DNA from: Streptomyces albidoflavus
GTDB lineage: Bacteria > Actinomycetota > Actinomycetes > Streptomycetales > Streptomycetaceae
Length of the DNA stretch: 64,000 nucleotides
Assembly: GCF_000719955.1 (NCBI RefSeq)
Contig: NZ_JOII01000005.1
Location: 62,001-126,000 of the forward strand
Direction: 5' to 3'
This document shows, one piece after another, positions 1 through 7,750 of this stretch (position 1 is its first letter; each line of letters begins with the position of its first letter). The notes beneath the pieces are model-generated. The model was not told the DNA's origin, searched no databases, and worked only from the letters and a program-made list of their open reading frames with translations. Made by a program: the position numbers and the translations under genes.

Positions 1-1
1 C

Positions 2-829
2 CAGGTCGCGCAGGTCGCCGAGCGCGCCGAGCCGCTCGCCGCCCACCTGCGGCAGCTCCGCTCCCTGCCGCAGCAGCGGACCAACAAGTACGGCGAGGCC
101 CCCATCGACCTCTCCGCCGGCCACATCGGCGAGGCCGTCCTCCCCGGCACCTACGTCGACTACGAGGCATCGCCCCGCGAGTACGAGCTGAGCGTCGCCC
201 AGACCGTCCTGCGCATCCACAGCCGCGTCGCCGACCTCTACAACCAGCCGATGAACCAGACGGAGCACCAGCTCCGCCTGACCGTCGAGGCGCTCAAGGA
301 GCGCCAGGAGCACGAACTCATCAACAACCGCGAGTTCGGCCTGCTCAACAACTGCGAGTACGACCAGCGGATCCAGCCGCACGCCGGTGTGCCGGGCCCG
401 GACGACATGGACGAACTCCTCAGCCGCCGCCGGGGGTCGAAGCTCTTCCTCGCCCACCCGCGCGCCATCGCCGCCTTCGGCCGGGAGTGCACCAGGCGCG
501 GGATCTACCCGGAGTCGGTGGAGGTCGCCGGCAGCCGTGTCCCGGCCTGGCGCGGGGTCCCGATCTTCCCGAGCAACAAAATCCCGGTCACCGAGGCCCG
601 CACCAGCTCCATCATCTGCATGCGTACGGGCGAGGAGGACCAGGGCGTCATCGGCCTGCGGCAGAGCGGCATCCCGGACGAGATCGAGCCCAGCCTCTCG
701 GTCCGCTTCATGGGGATCAGCGAGCAGGCGATCATCTCCTACCTGGTGACGACCTACTACTCGGCGGCGGTCCTCGTCCCGGACGCCCTGGGGGTCCTGG
801 AGAACGTCGAAATCGGCCGCTGGCACTGA
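2..829 (+). CDS. Family 2B encapsulin nanocompartment shell protein (5' truncated by window edge)
   Basis: The reading frame is already open at the window edge (codons in phase from base 2) and ends at TGA 827-829, so only the C-terminal 275 residues are visible; family members are usually about 460 residues. The visible part carries the conserved HK97-fold shell segments of family 2 encapsulins: a central region with [26 protein letters not shown] and a C-terminal stretch ending in [14 protein letters not shown] sequence. Family 2B shells are distinguished by an inserted cyclic-nucleotide-binding-like domain, which would lie upstream and cannot be checked here. The protein self-assembles into a cytoplasmic icosahedral compartment. 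The polyprenyl synthetase downstream fits the known family 2B cargo type. Family assignment rests on sequence recognition plus context. Confidence 0.85.
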   Translation, partial: QVAQVAERAEPLAAHLRQLRSLPQQRTNKYGEAPIDLSAGHIGEAVLPGTYVDYEASPREYELSVAQTVLRIHSRVADLYNQPMNQTEHQLRLTVEALKERQEHELINNREFGLLNNCEYDQRIQPHAGVPGPDDMDELLSRRRGSKLFLAHPRAIAAFGRECTRRGIYPESVEVAGSRVPAWRGVPIFPSNKIPVTEARTSSIICMRTGEEDQGVIGLRQSGIPDEIEPSLSVRFMGISEQAIISYLVTTYYSAAVLVPDALGVLENVEIGRWH

Positions 830-839
830 GCGGTCGCCG

Positions 840-1244
840 ATGAACCGCACCCACCACGGCCCGCCCGGCCGGCCGGCCGCCCAGGGCGGCGGGCCGGGGG
901 CCACGGCCGAGCCCGCCGCCTCCGGCCAGGCCGGCGGCGGGCTCCGGGCCACCGTGCTGCGGGCCGGCCGGTGGGCGTTCACCGCACCGCTGCGCCTGCT
1001 CTGCACCACCCTCGCCCGTCTCCTGCCCGGCACCCGGCCGGGCGGGGGCGGGCCGCAGGACGGAGACGCGTTCCCCGGCGACCTCGCCACGCCCCGGGGG
1101 CCCGTTCCCGGGGCGTGGCGGCACCCCGCCCCGCCCCGGCGGAAGCACGCCCCGTCGCCCTACTGCGCCATGCCGCACGTGCCCCGGGTCGCCCGCTGCC
1201 CGCACCGCCCGTCACCGGCGCCCCGGCGGCTGGGGCGCAGGTGA
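840..1244 (+). CDS. Possible small basic protein downstream of the encapsulin shell gene, function unknown
   Basis: A 134-codon frame starts at ATG 840, ten bases after the shell stop codon. I do not recognise the product. It is rich in Pro, Gly, Ala and Arg, with one hydrophobic segment around residues 44-60 (WAFTAPLRLLCTTLARLL) and a basic C-terminus. In favour of coding: almost every third codon position is G or C while second positions are clearly lower, the pattern of real genes here, and this stops at the frame's end. Against: no clear Shine-Dalgarno sequence precedes the ATG, and the composition is that of low-complexity sequence. If real it would be translated with the shell gene. Confidence 0.4.
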   Translation: MNRTHHGPPGRPAAQGGGPGATAEPAASGQAGGGLRATVLRAGRWAFTAPLRLLCTTLARLLPGTRPGGGGPQDGDAFPGDLATPRGPVPGAWRHPAPPRRKHAPSPYCAMPHVPRVARCPHRPSPAPRRLGRR

Positions 1245-1735
1245 GGCCTAGGGCAAGGCGGCCGTGCGGGCGACGTGGGGGAGTCGAGAAGGTCGCCGGG
1301 GGAAGACCGGAAGGGCGGGCGCGCCGGTCCGGGAGAGCGCAAGGTGAAAGCGGAACGAGGGGCGGACCGGCGGGCGCCTGACCGGAGTTCCGGTGGGGAG
1401 CCGGGGGACGAGGAGAGGCGAGGGGGTGTCCGGTGCCGGACGCAGGGGCCGGCCTGCGGTGTTCGGCGGGTCCCTCGCCGGGGAGTGGACGGCCTGTTGC
1501 CGGGACGCCGCAGCCCGATCGTCGTACGCGAGCGCGTTCATGGGAAGGAACGGAGCGTCGCCCGGATGAGCCGCCTCCGTGCTTCCGGACGGACGGGTGC
1601 CGTGTGCGCGGTGCGGGGAGCCGGGCGGTGAGGGGTGTGAGGCGGTCGCCCGTGGGCGGCCGGGGAGGGGACGGACAGCGGGACGGCAGGACAGCTGGAC
1701 GGCGGGACCGGGGAAAAGGGGAGAAGGGAACACCG
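1245..1735. other. Intergenic stretch between the encapsulin genes
   Basis: About 490 bases separate the small frame from the polyprenyl synthetase start. The stretch is purine rich near its 3' end and has many A or T third positions when read in the synthetase frame, so it does not look coding. It probably holds the synthetase promoter, but I could not pick a convincing -35/-10 pair. Confidence 0.5.
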
Positions 1736-2779
1736 ATGACGCACATCACGCAGAGCAGAACAGACAGCCAAGAGGCCGCGGAGATCCTGGACGAGGCGCG
1801 GGCGGTGGTCGGGCCCGAACTGCGCCGCGCGGTCGACACACTGCCGGCGCCGGTACGCCGCGTCGCCCGCTACCACTTCGGCTGGGAGGACGCCGCAGGG
1901 CTCCCCAGTGGCGCCAACGGCGGGAAGGCGGTGCGCCCGGCGCTGGTCCTCGCCGCCGTGCACGCCCTGGGCGGACGGCCCGAGCGCGCCCTGCGCAGCG
2001 CCGCCGCCGTCGAACTGACCCACAACTTCACCCTGCTCCACGACGACGTCATCGACCGCGACCGCACCCGGCGCCACCGGCCCACCGCCTGGACCGTCTT
2101 CGGCGACGCCGACGCGATCCTCGCCGGGGACGCGCTCCAGTCCCTCGCCCAGCAGTGGCTGGCCGAGGACCCGCACCCGCGGGCCGGGGCCGCCGTCGCC
2201 CGCCTCGCCCGCTGTGTGATCGAACTCTGCGCCGGCCAGCACACCGACTGCGCCCTGGAGGACCGCGCCCCCACCGAGGTCTCCCTGGACGAGTGCCTCA
2301 CCATGGCGGAGTCCAAGACCGGCGCCCTGCTCGGCTGCGCCTGCGCGCTCGGCGCGCTCCACGCCGACGCCGAGCCGGACCAGGTCAACGCCCTCGACGC
2401 CTTCGGGCGCGAGGCCGGGCTCGCCTTCCAGCTCATCGACGACATCATCGGCATCTGGGGCGACCCCTCGCGCACGGGCAAGCCCGCGGGGGCGGACCTC
2501 ACGGCGCGGAAGAAGTCGCTGCCGGTGGTCGCCGCCCTCACCTCCGGCACGGCGGCCGGGGCCGAGCTGGCGGAACGGTACGCCGGACCACCCGAGCCGG
2601 ACGAACTGGCCCGTACCGTCGCGCTGGTGGAGGCGGCCGGCGGGCGGGACTGGGCGCAGGCCGAGGCGGCCGACCGGATGGGGCGCGCCGTGCAGCAGCT
2701 CTCCCTGGCCGTCCCCGATCCGGCGCGGGCCGGCGGTCTGCTCTCGCTGGCGGAGTTCGTCACGCGCCGCTCCTACTGA
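1736..2779 (+). CDS. Polyprenyl synthetase, family 2 encapsulin cargo
   Basis: A 347-residue trans-prenyltransferase (isoprenyl diphosphate synthase fold) that condenses isopentenyl diphosphate with allylic diphosphates. The first aspartate-rich motif is DDVID (near residue 103) and the second is DDIIGIWGD, with Gly at the fifth position of the second DDxxD, a variation common in actinobacterial members. GKAVRPALVL near residue 63 is the substrate-binding lysine/arginine region. ATG 1736 is preceded by a purine-rich GGGGAGAAGG. A longer in-frame GTG start at 1433 exists, but its codons have ordinary third-position composition and low-complexity sequence. Known polyprenyl synthetase cargo of family 2B encapsulins is encoded next to the shell gene as here. 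Product chain length cannot be told from sequence alone. Confidence 0.85.
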   Translation: MTHITQSRTDSQEAAEILDEARAVVGPELRRAVDTLPAPVRRVARYHFGWEDAAGLPSGANGGKAVRPALVLAAVHALGGRPERALRSAAAVELTHNFTLLHDDVIDRDRTRRHRPTAWTVFGDADAILAGDALQSLAQQWLAEDPHPRAGAAVARLARCVIELCAGQHTDCALEDRAPTEVSLDECLTMAESKTGALLGCACALGALHADAEPDQVNALDAFGREAGLAFQLIDDIIGIWGDPSRTGKPAGADLTARKKSLPVVAALTSGTAAGAELAERYAGPPEPDELARTVALVEAAGGRDWAQAEAADRMGRAVQQLSLAVPDPARAGGLLSLAEFVTRRSY

Positions 2780-2991
2780 CCCTCTCCCCACCCGGGACCG
2801 GCGGGAGCCCGATCCGCACCCGCCGGTTCCCTCGATGCCCTACCCTGCAACAGGCCCGCGGCGAAAGGGAGTTGACACCGTGCTCCTGGTGCGGGGCCGA
2901 TGGGGAGTGACCGAGGTGCGCGCACCGGGCGGCAGTGGGCCGCACGGGCCGCGCCGGACCGCCCGCGCGGGCGGGGGAGAAGGGGGCGACT

Positions 2992-3588
2992 GTGGGAGTG
3001 GCGACGCGTACGGCGGGGGCCGCCGACCGGGACCAGGTGGCGGCCCTGCTCGACACCGCCTTCCACGACGACCCGGTGAGCGGCTGGGTCTTCCCCGAGG
3101 AGGAGCACCGTCGCGCTGTCCACGGCCTCTTCATGGGGTGCTTCCTCGACGCGGCGCTCGCCGGGGGGCGCGTCGACCTCCTGGAGGACGGCTCAGCCGC
3201 CGCCCTGTGGCTCTCCGTCCCGGCGGGGGAGCCGGAGGAGGAGGACGACATGCCCGCCCTGATGCGGCGCACCGCCGACCCCGACAACGAGCGCGCCGAA
3301 CTCGTCGGCCGCCTCACCGGCGCGATCCACCCCACCGAGCGCGCCCACGCCTACCTGCTGCTGATCGCCGTCGCCCCGGACCGGCAGGGCGAGGGACTGG
3401 GCACCGCCCTGCTCATGCCCGTCCTGGAGCAGTGCGACCGGGACGGCCTCCCCGCCTACCTGGAGGCCAGCAGCGCCCGCAGCCGCGAGCTGTACCTCCG
3501 CCTCGGTTTCGCCGACCGGGGCGAGCCGCTGCGGCTCCCCGACGGTCCGCTGATGTGGCCCATGTGGCGGGAGCCCGCGACGGGGTGA
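2992..3588 (+). CDS. GNAT family N-acetyltransferase
   Basis: A 198-residue Gcn5-related acetyltransferase. The acetyl-CoA binding motif A is visible near residue 123 (VAPDRQGEGLGTALL), and motif B follows with YLEASSARSRELYLRLGF, the usual arrangement. It would move acetyl from acetyl-CoA to an amine on an unidentified substrate. GTG 2992 was chosen because AGAAGGGGG lies a few bases upstream; GTG 2935 would add 19 low-complexity residues without a good ribosome site. It stands alone, tail to tail with the DUF5713 gene. Confidence 0.8.
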   Translation: MGVATRTAGAADRDQVAALLDTAFHDDPVSGWVFPEEEHRRAVHGLFMGCFLDAALAGGRVDLLEDGSAAALWLSVPAGEPEEEDDMPALMRRTADPDNERAELVGRLTGAIHPTERAHAYLLLIAVAPDRQGEGLGTALLMPVLEQCDRDGLPAYLEASSARSRELYLRLGFADRGEPLRLPDGPLMWPMWREPATG

Positions 3589-3624
3589 CGGACCGGGTCC
3601 CGGCCCGCCCCTTACGCCCGTACC

Positions 3625-3966
3625 TCACCAGTACCGCGCGCCCACCAGCCGCTCCGGGTCGGCGCCCGCGAAGCCGTACGCCGAGGCGATGACCCAGAAC
3701 TCCTCGGCGATCTCCTCGCGGGCCACGGTCTCGATCTCGCTGCCCGCCGCCTCGAACGCGGCCTCCAGGGCGTTGAACTCCTCGGTGGCGGCGTCGGTGA
3801 GGACGTACAGGGCCGCGAGGTCCGCCGGCCGCTCGGCCTCGATCCGCTCGCACAGGGCGGTCAGGATGGCCACCCCCTGGTCCAGGACCTGGTCCGGGAA
3901 GTACGGGTCCTCGTAGAGCCCGCGCAGGAACTTCCGCTCCGCCACCCGCTGTTCAGCGACCGCCAT
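3625..3966 (-). CDS. DUF5713 family protein
   Basis: A 113-residue acidic, mostly helical protein resembling DUF5713 members, recognisable by the N-terminal KFLRGLYEDPYFPDQVLDQG pattern and the conserved EEFWVIASAYGF near the C-terminus. Function of the family is unknown. ATG 3966 has GAGGTGGG upstream; a GTG nine bases earlier is possible. No operon partner: it faces the acetyltransferase gene and a divergent membrane protein gene. Confidence 0.65.
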   Translation of the reverse strand: MAVAEQRVAERKFLRGLYEDPYFPDQVLDQGVAILTALCERIEAERPADLAALYVLTDAATEEFNALEAAFEAAGSEIETVAREEIAEEFWVIASAYGFAGADPERLVGARYW

Positions 3967-4177
3967 GCCGCCCACCTCACCTCTCCGCTGCCAGTGCCAC
4001 GACCTGTCCGACCCTGCACCACGGCACTGACAACCGGGCGCCGACGGGGCTGCCCTCCCTTGCCTCGCGCCGATTGTTCTAGTTGAATGCTAACAAGTGC
4101 ACATGGCTGGGCCGTCCTGCCCCGGGACGGGACGTGTGCGCCCCAGGCCGTGCCCGTATCCAGCGGAGGAGTAGCCC

Positions 4178-5173
4178 ATGACCGCCACCGGCCCCCCGTA
4201 CCGTGTCCCGCGCCGACTGGTCGCCCTCGTCGCCCTGCCGTTCGTCGTCACGACGGCGGTCGTGGCGGCCGTCCAGGCGGGGATGCGTGACCGGCTCCCG
4301 GCTGAACTGGCCGTGCACTTCGGTCCCGGCGGTGCGGCGGACCGCTTCGAGACTCCCGGCCGGTTCCTGGTCACCATGGCCGCGATGCTGCTGCTCGGCG
4401 GCGCGGCCTGGACCGTGATGGCCGCCCGGAGCGGCCGGGGCGGCGGAAGCGGTACGGGCGTCGTGGCCGCGGTGGGCTGGGGCCTCGCGGCCTTCCTCGG
4501 CGCGATCGCCGTCCTGGTGCTCCACCTCAACGCCGGTACCGCCCGCGCCGACGGCCTCAGCCTGCCCCTGTGGCACCTGGGCGTCGCCTTCGCCGTGGGC
4601 CTCGCCGGCGGCCTCCTCGGGTACGCCCTGGTCAGGAAGACGGTCCCGGACTGGCCCCCGAGCCAGGACGTGACGGCCCCCGAGTGGCTGGACCTGCCCC
4701 GCCAGGGGCGTGCCGGATGGGCGCGGCGTACCCAGTCGGTGCCCATGCTGCTGGGCGGCTTCGTGATGATGGCCGGCGCTCTCGCTCCGCTGGTGGTCTC
4801 CACCATGCCGTGGTGGGCCGCGATCGTCCTGCTGCTGGGCGGCCTGCTGCTGGTCCTGATGGCCCAGGCCGACGTCGTCGTCGACCGGCGCGGCCTGACG
4901 GTACGTCTCTCCGGCCTGCCCTGGCCCCGGCTGAGCGTCCCCCTCGACCGGGTGGCCACGGCGCGCGCCCGGCCGGTCAACCCGCTGGGGGAGTTCGGCG
5001 GGTGGGGGTACCGGGTGATGCCGAAGCGGTCCGGGCTCATCTACCGTTCGGGGGAGGCGCTCGTGGTGCGCAGGACTGGGGACGGGCGGGAGTTCGCCGT
5101 CACCGTGGACGACGCGGGCACGGCCGCCGCCCTCCTCAACACGCTGGCCGAACGCCGCCCGGAGACCCGCTGA
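4178..5173 (+). CDS. DUF1648 domain-containing membrane protein
   Basis: A 331-residue integral membrane protein with about six hydrophobic segments. The first helix (residues 13-33) is followed by the DUF1648 signature in which LPAELAVHFGPGGAADRF corresponds to the LPxxVPxHFxxxGxPD pattern of the family. The C-terminal 90 residues form a soluble domain (VVDRRGLTVRLSGLPWPRLSVPL). Such proteins are usually paired with a GntR-type repressor, as here: the stop codon is followed two bases later by the start of the regulator gene, so the two are translationally coupled. ATG 4178 has GGAGGAG at a good distance. Transport substrate or signal unknown. Confidence 0.75.
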   Translation: MTATGPPYRVPRRLVALVALPFVVTTAVVAAVQAGMRDRLPAELAVHFGPGGAADRFETPGRFLVTMAAMLLLGGAAWTVMAARSGRGGGSGTGVVAAVGWGLAAFLGAIAVLVLHLNAGTARADGLSLPLWHLGVAFAVGLAGGLLGYALVRKTVPDWPPSQDVTAPEWLDLPRQGRAGWARRTQSVPMLLGGFVMMAGALAPLVVSTMPWWAAIVLLLGGLLLVLMAQADVVVDRRGLTVRLSGLPWPRLSVPLDRVATARARPVNPLGEFGGWGYRVMPKRSGLIYRSGEALVVRRTGDGREFAVTVDDAGTAAALLNTLAERRPETR

Positions 5174-5175
5174 CC

Positions 5176-5541
5176 ATGTTGCTCCACATCGACCCCGGCT
5201 CCCCGGTGCCGCTCGGCGACCAGGTCGCGGCCGCCGCCCGCGCCGCCATCGCCTCGGGCGGCTTCGCCCCCGGCGACCGGCTCCCCGCCGCCCGCACCCT
5301 CGCCGACTCCCTGGGCGTCAACGTCCACACCGTGCTCCGCGGCTACCAGCGACTGCGCGACGAGGGATTGATCGAACTCCGGCGCGGCCGGGGCGCGGTG
5401 GTCGCCCGCACCGACACGGTCAGCAGCCGCGCCGCCCTCCTCCCGCACGCCCGCGCCCTGGTCGCCGAGGCCCGCTCGCACGGACTCGACGAGCAGGAGA
5501 TCCTGGCCCTGGTCCGGGAGGCGCTGGCGGAACCGGTCTGA
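5176..5541 (+). CDS. GntR family transcriptional regulator, YtrA type
   Basis: A 121-residue regulator with an N-terminal winged helix-turn-helix of the GntR superfamily (PLGDQVAAAARAAIASGGFAPGDRLPAARTLADSLGVNVHTVLRGYQRLRDEGLIELRRG in family layout, quoted here as landmarks PLGDQV, PGDRLPAARTLA, NVHTVLRGY). The C-terminal part is only about 45 residues, which places it in the short YtrA subfamily that has no large ligand-binding domain. Two bases separate it from the DUF1648 gene upstream, so it probably represses its own operon in response to a cell-envelope signal; the target site was not identified. Confidence 0.85.
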   Translation: MLLHIDPGSPVPLGDQVAAAARAAIASGGFAPGDRLPAARTLADSLGVNVHTVLRGYQRLRDEGLIELRRGRGAVVARTDTVSSRAALLPHARALVAEARSHGLDEQEILALVREALAEPV

Positions 5542-5578
5542 CCCGGCCGAGGGGGCGTGCTCAGGCCCGCCGGGGTGG

Positions 5579-5920
5579 TCAACGGGATTCGGAGAGTGCC
5601 GCCGCGAGGGACCAGGCGGCGGCGGACACGCCGAGCAGCTCGGGGCCGCCGGGCTCGCCGAGGGCCAGCAGGGCCGACCCGGCGAGGAGCGAGACCAGGC
5701 CGCACAGCACGAACGCGGCGCCGAGGGCGGGCCGACCCCTGCGTACCAGGCCGGTGAGGCCGCGGAAGCGGGCGGCCACACGCAGACGGCGCACATGGCG
5801 CCGCTCCGCCTTGGCGGCCCCGTAGGCGGCCCGTCGGTCGACGACGTTGCGTTCGGTGGCGTCGAGCAGCCGGTCGAGCCGGGCGAGCGTCCGGGCGGGG
5901 TGGGGACGGAGGGTCATCAT
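5579..5920 (-). CDS. Small membrane protein of unknown function
   Basis: A 113-residue protein I do not recognise. The N-terminal 60 residues are strongly basic and helical (RTLARLDRLLDATERNVVDRRAAYGAAKAERRHVRRLR) and may form a short coiled coil. Two hydrophobic stretches follow (ALGAAFVLCGLVSLLAGSALLAL and VSAAAWSLAAAL), so it is probably anchored with the basic part in the cytoplasm. Two ATG codons in tandem make the start uncertain by one residue. Third positions are mostly G/C, supporting coding. It lies convergent to the GntR gene. Confidence 0.6.
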   Translation of the reverse strand: MMTLRPHPARTLARLDRLLDATERNVVDRRAAYGAAKAERRHVRRLRVAARFRGLTGLVRRGRPALGAAFVLCGLVSLLAGSALLALGEPGGPELLGVSAAAWSLAAALSESR

Positions 5921-5972
5921 GGGCTCCCGCAGGAATGGTCGTGGTGGTGGCCTTCACCGGGTACGACGAGGA

Positions 5973-6010
5973 CCGGGCCCCGCGGTGGGAACGTCCACCA
6001 CGGGGCCCGG
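5973..6010 (-). terminator. Strong hairpin downstream of the small peptide gene
   Basis: A 10-bp perfect stem CCGGGCCCCG/CGGGGCCCGG continues, after one mismatch, into a further 5-bp stem with a six-base loop. It is the second of two hairpins behind the 6064-6255 gene. Confidence 0.55.
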
Positions 6011-6026
6011 CCCCTGAGGTCAGTAC

Positions 6027-6057
6027 CTGTCAGGGCGTCCCCCGATCGCCCTGACAG
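6027..6057 (-). terminator. Perfect 11-bp hairpin immediately after the small peptide gene
   Basis: CTGTCAGGGCG and CGCCCTGACAG form a perfect stem with a nine-base loop, seven bases beyond the stop codon of the minus-strand small gene. No U tract follows, as is usual in Streptomyces. Confidence 0.65.
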
Positions 6058-6063
6058 CCACTC

Positions 6064-6255
6064 CTAGGCACCTCGTGCCCGCAGATTCTCCCTGGGGGCG
6101 GACCGCAGTCCCGCGGTCACCTCCGCGGGGGCGGTGCTTCGGGCGGCGAAGACGGAGAAGTCCGGCTTCGGTGTCCTCCATCGGTCGATGCGGAAGAGCA
6201 ACGCATTGATCAAGGCTGTGATCGATGCGGTCAGGCGTCGGGAAGGCTGTGGCAC
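6064..6255 (-). CDS. Small basic protein downstream of a sigma factor gene, function unknown
   Basis: A 63-residue frame starting at GTG 6255 with an excellent ribosome site GGAAAGGA seven bases upstream. The product begins MPQPSRRLTASITALINALL, has an amphipathic or weakly hydrophobic helix around residues 8-22, and ends with a basic, probably unstructured tail. The frame could extend upstream to 6345, but that part lacks a ribosome site. It lies about 100 bases after the sigma factor stop, in the same direction, and is closed by two hairpins. It could be a small regulator, a leaderless secreted peptide or an anti-sigma-like partner; nothing in the sequence decides this. Confidence 0.55.
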   Translation of the reverse strand: MPQPSRRLTASITALINALLFRIDRWRTPKPDFSVFAARSTAPAEVTAGLRSAPRENLRARGA

Positions 6256-6359
6256 GTAAGGGTCCTTTCCGGGTGTGAGGTGGCGGGGATGATTAGCCCC
6301 TCCCTTGGGCGTGCGATCCGACGGCCGGAGCCGACGCGATCGCACACCCTGGGCAGCGG

Positions 6360-6971
6360 CTACCTCAGGTGCCCGAGGGAGGACTGACGCCTCGCCACCT
6401 TCCCCCGCGCCCGCCGCACAGCCTTGCGGACAGAGCTGGGTGAGGTGTTCATGAGTTCCGCGGCCCGCTCCGAGGTGAAGTCGAGCACCGAGGTGAGGAA
6501 GACCGCCTGGTGCTCCATCGACGTCAGCAGGGCCTTGAGTTCGTCACGGATGTCGGCGTAGTACACGCCGGAGGCGTCCAGCTCGGCGTTCTCCCGCTCC
6601 TCCAGTACGGCGGTGTCGTCGCCGACGAGGACCTCGGAGCGCCGCCGGATGAGCCGGAGCTCGTCGATGGCGCTGTTGACGCACGTCTGGCGCATGTAGG
6701 CGCGGAGATTGTCCACGGGCTCCGCGCCCTCGCGCAGCCGCTTGGTCACCTTGGCGAAGGCGTTCTGCCAGACGTCCTCGACCAGCTGGGAACGGTTGTG
6801 CTGCCCGAGCCGGCGCGCGATCGCCGGGAAGTGGATCGCCGACGTCCGCGCGAGCTCTTCCAGCTGCTCGTCGACGGTGAGGGGCGGCTTCCTGCCGATG
6901 CGCAACAACTCCGGGAGCCGCCGCTGCTTCTGCGCCGGGATCACCTGCGGCGGTACGGATTCGGATGTCAA
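6360..6971 (-). CDS. ECF-like RNA polymerase sigma factor (sigma-70 family)
   Basis: A 203-residue sigma-70 family protein with region 2 (QLVEDVWQNAFAKVTKRL and LRAYMRQTCVNSAIDELRLIRR, about residues 62-110) and region 4 (VFLTSVLDFTSERAAELMNTSPSSVRKAVRRARGK, about residues 155-192), separated by an acidic linker. It would direct RNA polymerase to a specific promoter set. The first 45 residues, containing IPAQKQRRLPELLRIGRKPPLT, are longer than in minimal ECF factors. The start is TTG 6971 with GAGG about ten bases upstream, so translation may be weak. No anti-sigma factor is recognisable next to it unless the downstream 63-residue protein plays that role. Confidence 0.8.
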   Translation of the reverse strand: MTSESVPPQVIPAQKQRRLPELLRIGRKPPLTVDEQLEELARTSAIHFPAIARRLGQHNRSQLVEDVWQNAFAKVTKRLREGAEPVDNLRAYMRQTCVNSAIDELRLIRRRSEVLVGDDTAVLEERENAELDASGVYYADIRDELKALLTSMEHQAVFLTSVLDFTSERAAELMNTSPSSVRKAVRRARGKVARRQSSLGHLR

Positions 6972-7085
6972 GGGGGCTTACCTCGGTTCCGGTCGGGGGC
7001 TGGAGCCCTTTCACCCGAAGGACGCTCGCGGGGGCGCCTTCTGGGAACCACGAGGCAGACATTTCTTCCGGCCGGCCCACGAAGA

Positions 7086-7137
7086 ACCGCACCCGCCCCC
7101 CGGACGCCCTCTCGGCGTCCCGTGGAGCGGGTGCGGT
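7086..7137 (-). terminator. Nested hairpin ending the sodN transcript
   Basis: ACCGCACCCGC (7086-7096) pairs perfectly with GCGGGTGCGGT (7127-7137), and inside it GGACGCC pairs with GGCGTCC. On the minus strand this lies about 40 bases after the sodN stop codon and should end or stabilise the sodN mRNA. Confidence 0.65.
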
Positions 7138-7177
7138 CGGTCCTGCCGGGCCCGGCCTGTGGGGCCGGGGTGGCGGG

Positions 7178-7573
7178 TCACGCCTTCTTGGTCTCCCAGA
7201 AGATGCGGTCGATCTCGGCGATGAGGTCCAGGGCCTTCTGGCCGGTGGCCGGGTCCGAGGAGCCCTTGGCGGCCGAGAGGGCCTTCAGGGTGTCGTTGAC
7301 CAGCTGGTGGAGCTGGGGGTAGCTCTCGAAGTGCGGGGGCTTGAAGTAGTCGCTCCACAGCACCGAGACGTGGTGCTTGGCCAGCTCGGCGCGCTGCTCC
7401 TTGATGACGATGGCGCGCGTCTGGAACTGCGGGTCGTCGTTGGCCTGCATCTTGTCCTGGACGGCCTTGACGGACTCCGCCTCGATGCGGGCCTGGGCCG
7501 GGTCGTACACGCCGCAGGGCAGGTCGCAGTGGGCGCTGACCTTGACCTTGGGGGCAAACAGGCGGGAAAGCAT
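7178..7573 (-). CDS. sodN: Nickel superoxide dismutase
   Basis: A 131-residue precursor. The mature enzyme begins at His15 (HCDLPCGVYDP), giving the nickel hook: His1, Cys2 and Cys6 of the mature chain are all present. The 14-residue leader MLSRLFAPKVKVSA is removed by the dedicated protease encoded by the divergent sodX gene. The enzyme dismutates superoxide in the cytoplasm as a hexamer of four-helix bundles; the mature length of 117 residues matches the family. ATG 7573 has GGAAGGA upstream. Family knowledge: in Streptomyces nickel switches expression between sodN and the iron enzyme sodF. Confidence 0.97.
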   Translation of the reverse strand: MLSRLFAPKVKVSAHCDLPCGVYDPAQARIEAESVKAVQDKMQANDDPQFQTRAIVIKEQRAELAKHHVSVLWSDYFKPPHFESYPQLHQLVNDTLKALSAAKGSSDPATGQKALDLIAEIDRIFWETKKA

Positions 7574-7750
7574 GAGGTGCGGTCCTTCCTCGTGATCGTC
7601 TTCTCGCAGGTGACACTACTCCGTGTGAGGCGCGTTTTCTCGGTCGCCCCCGGGGGCCTAGGGCGAAAGGAGGGGGCGGGACCGGGACCGGGGACGTGGC
7701 CTTGGGTGTGCGGACGGGCAGGCGAGTGAGGCGAACGGAAGGGCGAGCAG

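Noticed and set aside
1433..1735. N-terminal extension of the polyprenyl synthetase from GTG 1433
   Set aside because: Codons in this stretch have many A/T third positions and encode Arg/Gly low-complexity sequence, unlike the domain that follows.
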